This document shows, one piece after another, positions 55,898-64,000 of a DNA stretch of 64,000 bases; the stretch's first letter is position 1; every line of letters begins with the position of its first letter. The translations under genes were made by a program, and so were the position numbers. The stretch is taken from contig CAWCMS010000020.1 of assembly GCA_963796675.1 (NCBI GenBank), positions 558,001 through 622,000 of the forward strand, read 5' to 3'. The notes below the pieces were generated by a model, which worked only from the letters and a program-made list of their open reading frames with translations, was not told the origin of the DNA and did no database searches. Source of the stretch: CAWCDJ01 sp963796675. GTDB taxonomy: Bacteria > Acidobacteriota > Terriglobia > Bryobacterales > Bryobacteraceae.

Positions 55898-57505
55898 TCA
55901 ATTGCGGACGCGGCGCTGGTGGGTGGACGGAATCTTCATGTCTTCCCGGTACTTAGCCACCGTACGGCGGGTGACGTTAATCCCCTCGCCCTGCAGCAAC
56001 ACCGTGATCTGCTCATCCGTCAAGGGTTTGGAACGGTCTTCATCCTCGATCATCTTCTTCACCTTGCGTTTCAGCAGCAGCAGGGGAGTCCCGCCACCCA
56101 ACGGCCCTTGCACCGCCTCGGAGAAGAAGTATCGAAGCTCGAAGACGCCCTGCGGCGTGTGGACGTACTTGCTCGCCACCGCGCGGCTTACGGTCGAGGG
56201 GTGTACCCCGACCTCTTCCGCCACTTCCTTGATCATCATCGGCTTCAGTTGGTCGATCCCATGCGTCAGGAACTCCGACTGCCGCCGCACGATCGCCTGG
56301 CAGACCTTGAGAATCGTCTGCTTCCGCTGCTCGATGTTCTTCATCAACTGGATCGCCGAGGTGTAGCGCTCGCGGACGTAGTCCCGCACTTCCTTCGTCG
56401 CCCCGTTGTCGCGGTCGAGCATGCGCTTGTACTGCGAATTCAGCCGGAGCTGCGGAACGTCCTCGTCATTCATCTGGATGATGTAATCTTCACCATCCTT
56501 GATGAAATAAACATCCGGCTCCACGATCCGCGCGCCCGCCCCCGAATACCGCAGCCCGGGCCGTGGATTCAGGTGCTGGATCATGTGCACGGCGATGTCG
56601 ACATGCTCGATTGGCCGCGCCAGCAGCTTCGCAATCTCTTTGTATTGCCGGGTTTCGAGCAGCCGCAGATGGTTCGACACGATCTGCCAGGCCACCCCAC
56701 CCTTGCCGTTAATGCTCTCGATCTGCAGCAGCAGGCACTCCCGCAAGCTGCGCGCGCCTACGCCCGCCGGATCGAGCGACTGCACCGCCGTCAGTGCTTC
56801 CTGCACCTCTTCCTGCTTGTGCTCGCCCACCGAGGCGATCTCTTCGAGCGACGCCGAAAGGTAACCGTCCTCGTCCAGATTGCCGATGATCGATTCCGCG
56901 GCGTTGCGGATGCGGTCGGAAATCACGCTCACGCTCAGCTGCGAACGCAGGTAATCGCCCAGTGTGACCGGCGCCGAAAGGAACGTCTCGAACGACGGCT
57001 TTTCCACCGATTCCGAAGCCGGGCTTTTATAGCCCGGATCCAGGTAATCGTCCCAAAACGAGCCGAAGTCGATCTCGTCGAACGGATCGGTGGCGGCCGG
57101 CTGTTCCAGCAGCGGGTCGTTCGCCCCCTGTACTTCGGGCTCCGCCACCGCCGCGGCGGCCGTCTCCTCGGCGTCCGGGAACAGGTTCCCGTTGATTGCC
57201 ACATCGCCATCGGAACCCGAAAGCGAGTTGGCCTCGTTCAGTACGGCTGCTTCCAGAATCTGCTTGTCCGCTGGATCGGTTAACGTTTCCGCTTCCAAAA
57301 GTGGAAGCAGTTCCTCTGGTGTAACTTCTTCACCCGGTTCCTCCGTAGCTTCTTCCAATACCGGGTTCTTCACGATCTCCTGGGTGATCATGTCCTTCAG
57401 TTCCAGCCTGTTAAGCTGAAGGACGGTCACCATTTGCACCAGACCAGGGGTCAGAATCTGCTTCTGTGCAACCTTAAGTTGAAGTCTTGGTGACAGTAAG
57501 CTCAT
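55898..57505 (-). CDS. rpoN: RNA polymerase sigma-54 factor
   Basis: A 535-residue sigma factor for -24/-12 promoters needing an ATP-driven activator. The N-terminal activator-interacting region (LQLKVAQKQILTPGLVQMVT; LELKDMITQEIVKNPVLEE), an acidic middle (about 45-130), the core-binding domain (VGARSLRECLLLQIESINGK), the helix-turn-helix (EVGVHPSTVSRAVASKYVHT) and the RpoN box NVTRRTVAKYRE near the end are all present. The length is usual. It is followed by hpf and rapZ on the same strand. Confidence 0.96.
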   Translation of the reverse strand: MSLLSPRLQLKVAQKQILTPGLVQMVTVLQLNRLELKDMITQEIVKNPVLEEATEEPGEEVTPEELLPLLEAETLTDPADKQILEAAVLNEANSLSGSDGDVAINGNLFPDAEETAAAAVAEPEVQGANDPLLEQPAATDPFDEIDFGSFWDDYLDPGYKSPASESVEKPSFETFLSAPVTLGDYLRSQLSVSVISDRIRNAAESIIGNLDEDGYLSASLEEIASVGEHKQEEVQEALTAVQSLDPAGVGARSLRECLLLQIESINGKGGVAWQIVSNHLRLLETRQYKEIAKLLARPIEHVDIAVHMIQHLNPRPGLRYSGAGARIVEPDVYFIKDGEDYIIQMNDEDVPQLRLNSQYKRMLDRDNGATKEVRDYVRERYTSAIQLMKNIEQRKQTILKVCQAIVRRQSEFLTHGIDQLKPMMIKEVAEEVGVHPSTVSRAVASKYVHTPQGVFELRYFFSEAVQGPLGGGTPLLLLKRKVKKMIEDEDRSKPLTDEQITVLLQGEGINVTRRTVAKYREDMKIPSTHQRRVRN

Positions 57506-57596
57506 CTGCTACCTATGATATCACCGGAATAACGCATTCTCGGTTCCAAACTGCGCTATCTCTTTGCAAGTTTAGTGCCGTTCTCAACCCACCCAA

Positions 57597-58397
57597 TTAG
57601 CGTTGCCATACAGACAGATGCAGGCCCTCTGGCGTCACTGCACGTGGAAAATCCAACCCCGCCTTCCCCACCGGAATCGTGAGAACCTGCACGTCCGGCC
57701 GGTTGGGATAAGCCCCCCGAAATGTGACCCGTAGGAACCGTCCCCCAGCCCGGTCACCCACTTCCAGAGTGCGCTCCTCGTCGAAATACGACCGCAACTC
57801 CGCCGCCCGTCCTGAATCGTCGCAGGTCACGATCGCCTCCCGAATCACCCGGTCTGCCGCGGAATAGCTCAGGACCGCCACCACGTTCTTGGCCCGCAGC
57901 CGGGGATCTTCCGCATCGTCCGGCGGTACCTCGAGGCCGGCATAGCGCAGCGTGCCGTCGGCCCGGGAAACCCCCAATTCGAGCGGCTGCACGTGGCTCC
58001 GGAACAGTCGCCGTCCGCTGGCCAGCGTGTAAACCGACCAGACCGGCACGTCCGGGTCAGCGGCATCCTCCACAATCCAGATCTCGCCATTTCGCGTCCG
58101 GGCGTCCGTGCCCGCCGCTTTCACGTCGTACAGCGGCTTCTTCGCCAGATCGGAGCCCAGCGGCCAGGCAGCCAGCGCCACCTCGGAATCGAGCCCCTTG
58201 TCACCTACCACCTCCCGCGACCGGATCGTCTTCCGGAGCACCAGGTTACCCGCAAGCTCGAACCCCGTATTGAGGATCTCGACGACGGAATCGCCCTGCT
58301 CGGTCTTCTGCACGATCGAAGACTCCGAACGGGCTGCACTCTGGGCGTAGAGAGTCCCTAGAGACGCCACAACCAGCGCCAAATGTTTTACGGACAT
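57597..58397 (-). CDS. Secreted protein of unknown function
   Basis: A 266-residue protein with a signal peptide (VKHLALVVASLGTLYAQSAA). The mature part is beta-rich (VEILNTGFELAGNLVLRKTI; VWSVYTLASGRRLFRSHVQP; LRVTFRGAYPNRPDVQVLTI) and has no motif I recognise. The tone of alternating short strands and PDVQVL-type repeats suggests a folded periplasmic domain. It lies 3 bases after the alanine racemase stop, so it is cotranscribed with alr. A role cannot be given from sequence alone. Confidence 0.6.
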   Translation of the reverse strand: MSVKHLALVVASLGTLYAQSAARSESSIVQKTEQGDSVVEILNTGFELAGNLVLRKTIRSREVVGDKGLDSEVALAAWPLGSDLAKKPLYDVKAAGTDARTRNGEIWIVEDAADPDVPVWSVYTLASGRRLFRSHVQPLELGVSRADGTLRYAGLEVPPDDAEDPRLRAKNVVAVLSYSAADRVIREAIVTCDDSGRAAELRSYFDEERTLEVGDRAGGRFLRVTFRGAYPNRPDVQVLTIPVGKAGLDFPRAVTPEGLHLSVWQR

Positions 58398-58400
58398 CTG

Positions 58401-59531
58401 CTAAATGTACACCCGCCGCACACGCGCGCTAATGCTGCAAAGGATGTTGTAGGAAATGGTGCCCGCGGTCTTCGCGATCTGCTGCGCATCGAGAGAAGCC
58501 TCGCCCTCGCTGCCCAATAGCGTCACCTCGTCGCCCGGATGGAGCGCATCCGTGTGGCTGAGGTCGACCGTGGTCAGGTCCATCGAGATCGTTCCCAGGA
58601 TCGGAGTCAGTTTGCCCGCCGCCACCACCTTGCCGCGGTTCGAAAGGCGGTGGAAGATCCCATCCGCATATCCCGCTCCGAGAATCCCCACCCGCATCGG
58701 CCGCGGCGTCCGGAAGCTGCCGCCGTAGCCGACCAGCGCCCCTTCCGGCAGGTCCTTGACCGCCAGGATCTTGGCCTTCCATGTCAGGGCCGGCCGCACT
58801 TCGAGCAGCGGCGCCGGAGCTTCGCCTCGCGCCGGCGAAAGATAGCCGTAGAGAGCGTGCCCCGCCCGCACCATGGTGTGCCAGCCCTCCCTTCGCCCGT
58901 AGCCGATGGCATTCGTACTGGAGGTATGCAGATGGAACGGTACGACGCCCGCGGCCTTCAACTCCGCCTGCAGCTTGTGGAAGTAACACAACTGTTCGAC
59001 CGTCTGCGAACTCGTATAGTCCGCCGCCGAGGCGAAGTGCGTCATCAGGCCTTCCAGCCGCGCCAGCCGCATCTCCGCGAGTGTACGGAGGATATCCGCA
59101 GCGCCGGCGCGCGTCCCCAACCGTCCCATGCCGGTATCGATTTTCAGGTGGTAGCGGAGAGGTTTTCCCGCGCTGTAAGCCAGATCGTCGATCTGCCGCA
59201 TCTGCTCAAGCGAATGCACCGCCGGCGTAAGGTCGTACTCTACCAGCGCCTCGCCTTCATAGGGAAGAAAGCCGCCCATCACCAGGATGCGGGTCTGGTG
59301 AATGCCGCCGCAGCGCAGCTGGACGCCCTCGTCCACCGAGCTGACCGCCAGCCATTTGGCGCCCTCGGCTACCAGGACGCGAGAGACCTCCAGCGAGCCG
59401 TGCCCGTACGCATCCGCCTTGACGACGCCGGCGACCTCCACGTCTGGGCCCACTACGGCCCGGACGCTGTGAAAGTTGCTGGCAATCTGCCGGCGAGACA
59501 CCAGCACATAAGAACGGAAGGGTGCTGACAC
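58401..59531 (-). CDS. alr: Alanine racemase
   Basis: A 376-residue PLP enzyme that converts L- to D-alanine for peptidoglycan. The PLP lysine is in VAGVVKADAYGHGSLEVSRV, the catalytic tyrosine region is RAGHALYGYLSPARG and the second half has GYGGSFRTPRPMRVGILGAG and PILGTISMDLTTVDLSHTDA. Length and order fit the fold-type III barrel plus C-terminal beta domain. It ends 3 bases from the secreted unknown. No other cell-wall genes are adjacent. Confidence 0.95.
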   Translation of the reverse strand: MSAPFRSYVLVSRRQIASNFHSVRAVVGPDVEVAGVVKADAYGHGSLEVSRVLVAEGAKWLAVSSVDEGVQLRCGGIHQTRILVMGGFLPYEGEALVEYDLTPAVHSLEQMRQIDDLAYSAGKPLRYHLKIDTGMGRLGTRAGAADILRTLAEMRLARLEGLMTHFASAADYTSSQTVEQLCYFHKLQAELKAAGVVPFHLHTSSTNAIGYGRREGWHTMVRAGHALYGYLSPARGEAPAPLLEVRPALTWKAKILAVKDLPEGALVGYGGSFRTPRPMRVGILGAGYADGIFHRLSNRGKVVAAGKLTPILGTISMDLTTVDLSHTDALHPGDEVTLLGSEGEASLDAQQIAKTAGTISYNILCSISARVRRVYI

Positions 59532-59547
59532 TCTTCTTTGATTGTAG

Positions 59548-60945
59548 CTACTGCCGCGGCGCCGCCGGAGGAATTGGCATGGGCACGAAGCGTTCCGAAC
59601 ACGAGACCGGCGCGCTGCTCTCCGGCGTTCCGTGAAGCGCGACGTCTTCTCCCTTCGGCTGGAAGTTCACCGCGCCCGGCCCGAAATCGAGCACCGCGTG
59701 CGACGCAACAATCTTCAGCGCGCCCGGATCGTCCGCCTGCACGTTGTCGAATTTCATGCCGAGCCGGTGCCGTTCGTCGAAGCCCTGGAGCGTGATCCTG
59801 CCCGCGCCTTCGATCCGCACGTTGGCGAGCGAAATATCGATGAACTGCGGCAGCTTGTCGCCGTTCGGCCCGAAGTGCTCGTAGTCGCTGTCCATGAAGA
59901 TCGGGTTCCTGGTATCGCGGATACAAATATCGCGGTACTGTATGTCGCGCACCAGCCCGCCTCTTCCGGCATTCGATTTGATGCGGATTCCATTGTCGGC
60001 GCCGTCGACCGAGAGGTCGCTGACCCGGATGCTGTCCGCCCCGCCGTAGGTCTCGCTGCCGATCGATATGCCGTGGCCCGTGTAGAAGTGATTGTGCGCG
60101 ATCGTCATGTGCGAGACGTGCCCGCCCGCCTTGATCGCCACCTGGTCGTCACCCGTGTGGAGAAAGCAATGCGTGATGGTCACGTTCCGCGAGCCCGAAG
60201 GATCGATCCCATCGGTATTGCGGGCGTTCTTCGGCGTATTGATGATCACGCCCCACGCCGTAAAACCGTCCCCGTTCCCGTAGTAGACGTGAAAATTGCC
60301 CGAGTTCTTGAGGGTCACCCGGTACAGCGTGAAGTTGTTCGACCGGTCAAGCACGATCAGCCGCGGGCAATTCTGGTAGCCGCCCTTGCGCGCCTGTTCG
60401 GCCAGGTCCCACCACGAAGCGTCGCCGCCCAGAATCTTCGCCCAACCGCGCCCATCGATCGTGCCCGGCCCCATCACGCCCGCGCCTTCGACCCCACTGC
60501 CGTTGATGACCGCGCGGCACCCGTGCCCTTTCTGGTCGACAATGCCGCAGCTTCCCGGCCGCACGTCGTAGTCTCTAGGATTCCGCGATCCAAAGAGGAT
60601 CGCGCCGGTGTCAACTACCAGCGTGACCCCGGCCCGCAAATCGAGCGGCCCGCTCAGAAACGCGTCATGCCTGCGGCCGGCCTTGAGCCGCACCGCCTGC
60701 CCCTTCGGACACGCATCCAGGGCCTTCTGGATGCGCACGGTATCGCTCTTCGTCTCGTCCGCGTCGCCCAGCGTCCGGCCGCCATCGACCGACGCCAGCT
60801 TCGCTTCGAGCACATAGCAGCTCGGAGGAACCGAGGGCTCCGTCACGGTCCGCAAATCCTGCGCGAACACAGGAACCGCGACAAGAAGTAGCAGTAATGC
60901 CTTTCCCGGCGTCTCCGCGTCCCGGCGGTGAAAAAAGAATTTCAC
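59548..60945 (-). CDS. Glycoside hydrolase family 28, polygalacturonase-like
   Basis: A 465-residue secreted pectinase with a signal peptide (GKALLLLLVAVPVFAQDLR). The right-handed beta helix carries the full GH28 catalytic set: NTDGIDPSGSRNVTITH (catalytic Asp), FLHTGDDQVAIKAG (DD pair), YTGHGISIGSETYGG (His) and NGIRIKSNAGRGG (RIK). It should cut galacturonan or a related pectin chain. Its GTG start is 3 bases after the UxaE stop, so it is translationally coupled to it. It matches the second GH28 gene in length, but the two are not close copies. Confidence 0.92.
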   Translation of the reverse strand: MKFFFHRRDAETPGKALLLLLVAVPVFAQDLRTVTEPSVPPSCYVLEAKLASVDGGRTLGDADETKSDTVRIQKALDACPKGQAVRLKAGRRHDAFLSGPLDLRAGVTLVVDTGAILFGSRNPRDYDVRPGSCGIVDQKGHGCRAVINGSGVEGAGVMGPGTIDGRGWAKILGGDASWWDLAEQARKGGYQNCPRLIVLDRSNNFTLYRVTLKNSGNFHVYYGNGDGFTAWGVIINTPKNARNTDGIDPSGSRNVTITHCFLHTGDDQVAIKAGGHVSHMTIAHNHFYTGHGISIGSETYGGADSIRVSDLSVDGADNGIRIKSNAGRGGLVRDIQYRDICIRDTRNPIFMDSDYEHFGPNGDKLPQFIDISLANVRIEGAGRITLQGFDERHRLGMKFDNVQADDPGALKIVASHAVLDFGPGAVNFQPKGEDVALHGTPESSAPVSCSERFVPMPIPPAAPRQ

Positions 60946-60948
60946 GTT

Positions 60949-62199
60949 CTACCCCAGAAACAGCGGCCGGATATGCCGGGCGAACAAATTCTCCGTCACG
61001 TTCCGCGCGATCGCCTCGCGGCACTCGGCAAGCATCTGCACGTACCGCGGCCCCATCTTCGCCGCCACCTTGTATCCCACGTGCAGCAATTGCCGCAGAG
61101 CCGGATTGAACCCCGGATTCGATTGATCGTGCCGCAGAGCCGCCGTGTACTGCTCCGACGTCCAGTTGCACACCTCCGACGGCGAAGGCAGCCGCGCCTC
61201 GTCGATATCGATCACCGCCGCATACGGGTCGCACAGCTCCTGCCGGTGCTCGTAGGCCTCCGCGTACACCTGCCGCGCCAGGACCAGCCCTCCGCCACCC
61301 GCTTCCGCCAGCCCGATCAGTTCCTCGAGCCACGTGGTCCCCGCGGTCTTGATGTGGATCCCCGCGCCGTACCGCTGCAGCCCGCGCCGCATCGGCCCAT
61401 AGATCGAAAACTTGTCGCTGCCCGAATGTACACTGAGCTTCAAATTCGCCGGCAGCGCGTATTGCTTCGTCGCGAATGCCACTACCGCCAGATCGTCGGC
61501 GAACTCCTTTTCGAAGTGCGCTACGTCGCCCACATAGTCCACGCCCTTGTTGAACCGCCCGGTGAACTTCGGCGCGACCGTCTGAATCGGAATCTTTTCA
61601 TCGGCAATCGCCGCCAGAATTACCAGCAGTTGCGGCGGCGTCTGCGGCTCGTCGGTCTCGTCCATCGAGACCTCGGTAATGAACGCGCCTGCCCCCTTGC
61701 GCGATTCGATATGGCGGTAGATCCGCCCTGCCTCCTGCACCGCGAACAGGTACTTGCCCGCAATCGCCGCGATGCCGGCGGCCGTGGTTGCGAAGGGCTC
61801 GTCGATGCCCGGAATCTGGAGCCGCCCCACCAATTCCGGATGTCTCGCCGTGAACGCATCGAGATCCGCTGCCGATGCTGCGCGCCCAATCGCCGACGCC
61901 ACGTCCAGCGTGTAGAAATCGCTCGGCTCGATGAAGCGGTCAACCGTTCCCAGGTTGATGTGGTCCGCATCCACGTGATACGGCCTCGGCCAGCCTAGTT
62001 CGCGAACGGCCGCATCGGCGGCGGCCCGTACGCTCGCGGGCTCGGAGCCCACGATCAAGTGTTCGCGGTTCGACTTGTTCCAGACCGGAACCACCTCGGC
62101 GCCTTGAGCCGCCCCGAGCACGCATGCCTGCAACTGCGCCTTGGCCTGATGCGCGAACCGGTCCCCGACTCCAAGCGAATATTTCTCTAGGGTAAGCAT
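60949..62199 (-). CDS. uxaE: Tagaturonate epimerase-like protein (UxaE family)
   Basis: A 416-residue TIM-barrel-type protein of the UxaE family, which epimerises tagaturonate to fructuronate in galacturonate breakdown. Blocks include LEKYSLGVGDRFAHQAKAQL, YHVDADHINLGTVDRFIEP, FITEVSMDETDEPQTPPQLL, KLSVHSGSDKFSIYGPMRRG and NPALRQLLHVGYKVAAKMGP. Paired with two GH28 pectinases it fits galacturonate use. Downstream steps could be supplied by the UxuA-like and KDG-kinase-like genes at 9-14 kb, which is inference. A candidate promoter with TATAAT lies just upstream. Confidence 0.85.
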   Translation of the reverse strand: MLTLEKYSLGVGDRFAHQAKAQLQACVLGAAQGAEVVPVWNKSNREHLIVGSEPASVRAAADAAVRELGWPRPYHVDADHINLGTVDRFIEPSDFYTLDVASAIGRAASAADLDAFTARHPELVGRLQIPGIDEPFATTAAGIAAIAGKYLFAVQEAGRIYRHIESRKGAGAFITEVSMDETDEPQTPPQLLVILAAIADEKIPIQTVAPKFTGRFNKGVDYVGDVAHFEKEFADDLAVVAFATKQYALPANLKLSVHSGSDKFSIYGPMRRGLQRYGAGIHIKTAGTTWLEELIGLAEAGGGGLVLARQVYAEAYEHRQELCDPYAAVIDIDEARLPSPSEVCNWTSEQYTAALRHDQSNPGFNPALRQLLHVGYKVAAKMGPRYVQMLAECREAIARNVTENLFARHIRPLFLG

Positions 62200-62213
62200 C
62201 GGAGTGAAACCAA

Positions 62214-62242
62214 ATTATATGCCAGCATCCATCATTTGCCGA
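62214..62242 (-). promoter_or_regulatory. Candidate sigma-70 promoter for uxaE
   Basis: On the minus strand TCGGCA (62242-62237) and TATAAT (62219-62214) are 17 bases apart. The expected start site is about 8 bases before the uxaE ATG, and no Shine-Dalgarno sequence is seen, so the leader would be very short. Confidence 0.45.
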
Positions 62243-62263
62243 AATAAGAGCATCCGAATCGAA

Positions 62264-62282
62264 CGTTTAGTTCAGTTAAACG
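62264..62282. promoter_or_regulatory. Inverted repeat between uxaE and the second GH28 gene, candidate operator
   Basis: CGTTTA (62264-62269) and TAAACG (62277-62282) are perfect 6-base arms with a 7-base spacer in an AT-rich patch of an otherwise GC-rich region. It sits between the two divergent promoters and ends 6 bases before the candidate -35 of the GH28 gene. A LacI/GntR-type repressor site is a reasonable guess; no regulator gene is in view. Confidence 0.4.
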
Positions 62283-62288
62283 ATTGAG

Positions 62289-62317
62289 TTGACCCGGCGG
62301 CTGCCCGGACATACATT
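62289..62317 (+). promoter_or_regulatory. Candidate promoter for the second GH28 gene, predicting a leaderless mRNA
   Basis: TTGACC (62289-62294) and TACATT (62312-62317) are separated by 17 bases. The start codon ATG at 62324 begins 7 bases after the -10 element, which is where transcription should start. There is no Shine-Dalgarno sequence. Confidence 0.45.
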
Positions 62318-62323
62318 TGGATC

Positions 62324-63721
62324 ATGTTTTCGTGTTCGCGCCGTGAAGCATTCGCGATACTGGGCGCCGCCGCGCTGCGGAGCCCACGGGCACAGGCCGC
62401 CGAAGATCCCTGGTCGGGGGTCGACACCATCCTCCGGCGGATCCGCCCGCCCCAGTTCCCGGACCGCGACTTCCCGATCACGAAATTCGGGGCGAAACCC
62501 GACGGCCGCACCGATTGCACGGATGCCATCCGCTCCGCCATCGACGCTGCCGCGCAAGCCGGCGGCGGACGCGTCGTGATTCCCCTCGGCGTCACCATGA
62601 CCGGCGCCGTCCACCTCAAGAGCAATGTGCACCTCTACCTCCCCAAAGAGGCCACCCTGCGCTTCCTGCCCGACCCGAAACTCTATCCGCTGGTCCTCAC
62701 CCGTTTCGAAGGCCTCGAGTGCATGAACTACTCGCCCTTCGTCTACGCCTACAACGCGGAGAACCTTGCGATCACCGGCGGCGGCACGCTCGACGGCCAG
62801 GCCAACTGCGACCACTGGTGGCCCTGGAGTGGAAAGTCCGGCTGCGGCCCTGCCGGTCCCAATCAACGTAAGGCACGCGCCGCCCTGCTCGACATGGCCG
62901 AGAAAGGCGTCCCGGTCGAAAAGCGCGTCTTCGGCGACGGCGGTTACCTGCGTCCCATGTTCGTTCAGCCCTACCGTTCGGCCAATGTGCTGATCGAGGG
63001 CATCACCATCGCCAACTCGCCGATGTACGAAATGCACCCCGTGCTGTGCCGCAACGTCACCGTCCGCGATGTCACCGTCTCCAGCCACGGCCCCAACAAC
63101 GACGGCTGCGACCCCGAATCTTCCGCCGACGTCCTGATCGAAGGCTGCGTCTTCGATACAGGCGACGATTGCATCGCCATCAAGTGCGGGCGCAATGCCG
63201 ACGGCCGGCGTCTCCACGCGCCTTCCGAAAACATCGTCATTCAGAACTGCACGATGAAGGACGGGCACGGCGGAGTGACCCTCGGCAGCGAATGCACCGG
63301 CGGCATCCGCAATGTCTACGCGCAGGATTGCCGCATGGACAGCCCCCACCTCGACCGCGTTCTACGCTTCAAGGACAACGCCATGCGCGGCGGAGTGATC
63401 GAGAACATTTACATGCGCAACATCGAGGCGGGACAGGTGGCCGGGCCGGCGATCGACGTCGACCTGAATTACGAAGAAGGCCCTAATGGCCCCTACCCGC
63501 CCCTGGTGCGGAACGTCCTGGTGGAGAACCTGACGCTTCACCAATGCCGCAAGGCGCTCTCCCTGCGAGGCTACCCCAACGCGCCGCTGCGCGATTTCGT
63601 GCTCCGGCACTGCACGTTCGAACATGCCGCCGAGCCGAACGCCATCCAAAACATCACCGGCCTGGTTCTCGAAGACGTGCGCATCAACGGCCAGGTGTTT
63701 CAGGCGCCGCGCAGCGCGTAA
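62324..63721 (+). CDS. Glycoside hydrolase family 28, Tat-type export signal
   Basis: A 465-residue pectinase. The N-terminus SCSRREAFAILGAAALRSPR looks like a twin-arginine signal, unlike the Sec signal of the other GH28 here. The catalytic set is DGCDPESSADVLIEGC, FDTGDDCIAIKCGRNADGRR, KDGHGGVTLGSECTGG and VLRFKDNAMRGG, closer to exo-acting or rhamnogalacturonan-type members. It is divergent from uxaE, with an inverted repeat between them. Its end overlaps the convergent partial gene by 22 bases. Confidence 0.9.
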   Translation: MFSCSRREAFAILGAAALRSPRAQAAEDPWSGVDTILRRIRPPQFPDRDFPITKFGAKPDGRTDCTDAIRSAIDAAAQAGGGRVVIPLGVTMTGAVHLKSNVHLYLPKEATLRFLPDPKLYPLVLTRFEGLECMNYSPFVYAYNAENLAITGGGTLDGQANCDHWWPWSGKSGCGPAGPNQRKARAALLDMAEKGVPVEKRVFGDGGYLRPMFVQPYRSANVLIEGITIANSPMYEMHPVLCRNVTVRDVTVSSHGPNNDGCDPESSADVLIEGCVFDTGDDCIAIKCGRNADGRRLHAPSENIVIQNCTMKDGHGGVTLGSECTGGIRNVYAQDCRMDSPHLDRVLRFKDNAMRGGVIENIYMRNIEAGQVAGPAIDVDLNYEEGPNGPYPPLVRNVLVENLTLHQCRKALSLRGYPNAPLRDFVLRHCTFEHAAEPNAIQNITGLVLEDVRINGQVFQAPRSA

Positions 63722-64000
63722 TCGAGACAGAACTCCTTCTCGCGGCCGGGCAGCAACTCTGCCAGGTCTGATCGCCACGGCGACGACGCATTCGCGGCCA
63801 ACGCGCGAACCTGCCCGGCATTGAGCGGCACCGGCAAATGCAGCGCTTCCACCAGCCGCGCTGCCCCAAGCGCCAGCCCCGCCGGCACTGGCAGCGTCCA
63901 TCCGCGCCCGCCCTTCACTGCTCGCGCAAACTCCCGCGCCGAAGGCAGCGGCTCGTAAAACAGGTTGAACGCCCCTTCGCGTCGCTGTTCCACAACTACC
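63700..64000 (-). CDS. C-terminal fragment of a probable NAD(P)-dependent epimerase/reductase
   Basis: About 100 codons of a gene that begins outside the window; no start is seen. The peptide has GAFNLFYEPLPSAREFARAV, LPVPAGLALGAARLVEALH and VRALAANASSPWRSDLAEL, a pattern common at the end of extended short-chain dehydrogenases. The family call is weak because the Rossmann half is not visible. It converges with the GH28 gene, overlapping by 22 bases. Confidence 0.45.
   Translation of the reverse strand, partial: VVVEQRREGAFNLFYEPLPSAREFARAVKGGRGWTLPVPAGLALGAARLVEALHLPVPLNAGQVRALAANASSPWRSDLAELLPGREKEFCLDYALRGA

Overview
The window is GC-rich bacterial DNA that most resembles an Acidobacteriota genome of the Solibacter/Bryobacter type. 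This is inferred from gene families, not from an rRNA gene, and none is present. Supporting signs are Tat-exported Gfo/Idh/MocA and DUF1080 proteins, GH28 pectinases, a TonB receptor with a carboxypeptidase-regulatory-like N-terminus, tandem TMTC-like membrane/TPR proteins and sigma-54. The DNA is densely coding on both strands. I found no tRNA, rRNA, CRISPR array, prophage or insertion sequence, and no gene-free stretch longer than 300 bases.

Layout. 1-5.1 kb: start of an acyl/acetyl-CoA synthetase, an RND efflux pair (adaptor and permease), and a small secreted protein ending in a terminator. 5.2-12.2 kb: NmrA-like protein, an orphan fused TssB-TssC sheath-like protein, a GMC oxidoreductase, a UxuA-like TIM barrel, a palindromic REP-like element, and an M1 peptidase gene with an internal deletion and frameshift. 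12.2-15.3 kb: gnd, a KDG-kinase-like gene and a KdsC-like phosphatase in one minus-strand operon. 15.4-19.6 kb: two tandem TMTC-like proteins. 19.6-23.6 kb: tilS, ftsH and a HAD phosphatase.

23.6-40.2 kb is a long minus-strand block read from right to left. It runs glnA, a MOSC protein, glnE, the histidine-kinase half of KdpD, kdpE, a Usp-like protein, a 27-aa ORF, kdpF, kdpA, kdpB, kdpC, a porin, two stand-alone KdpD sensor halves and a TPR protein. KdpD is therefore split, and its sensor half is duplicated. kdpA, kdpB and glnE carry 14 single-base indels, many at short homopolymers, while the encoded protein stays well conserved between them. This looks more like sequence error than decay.

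40.2-47.3 kb: SH3 lipoprotein, small membrane protein, pseudo-receiver, hpt with a kinase-like/nuclease-like fusion, then a vitamin B12 locus (cobalamin riboswitch, TonB receptor, PduO-type adenosyltransferase, DUF6580-like membrane protein). 47.3-54.3 kb: large TPR protein, a Gfo/Idh/MocA-SUMF1-ApbE operon, DUF1080 and HugZ-like proteins. 54.3-59.5 kb: rpoN-hpf-rapZ, a secreted unknown, and alanine racemase. 59.5-64 kb: a pectin/galacturonate locus with two GH28 enzymes flanking a UxaE-type epimerase, with divergent candidate promoters around an inverted repeat. The window ends in a partial reductase-like gene.

Together the genes suggest a soil heterotroph that degrades pectin and channels uronates through UxaE, possibly UxuA-like and KDG-kinase-like steps. 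It imports B12, uses high-affinity potassium uptake, and controls glutamine synthetase by adenylylation.
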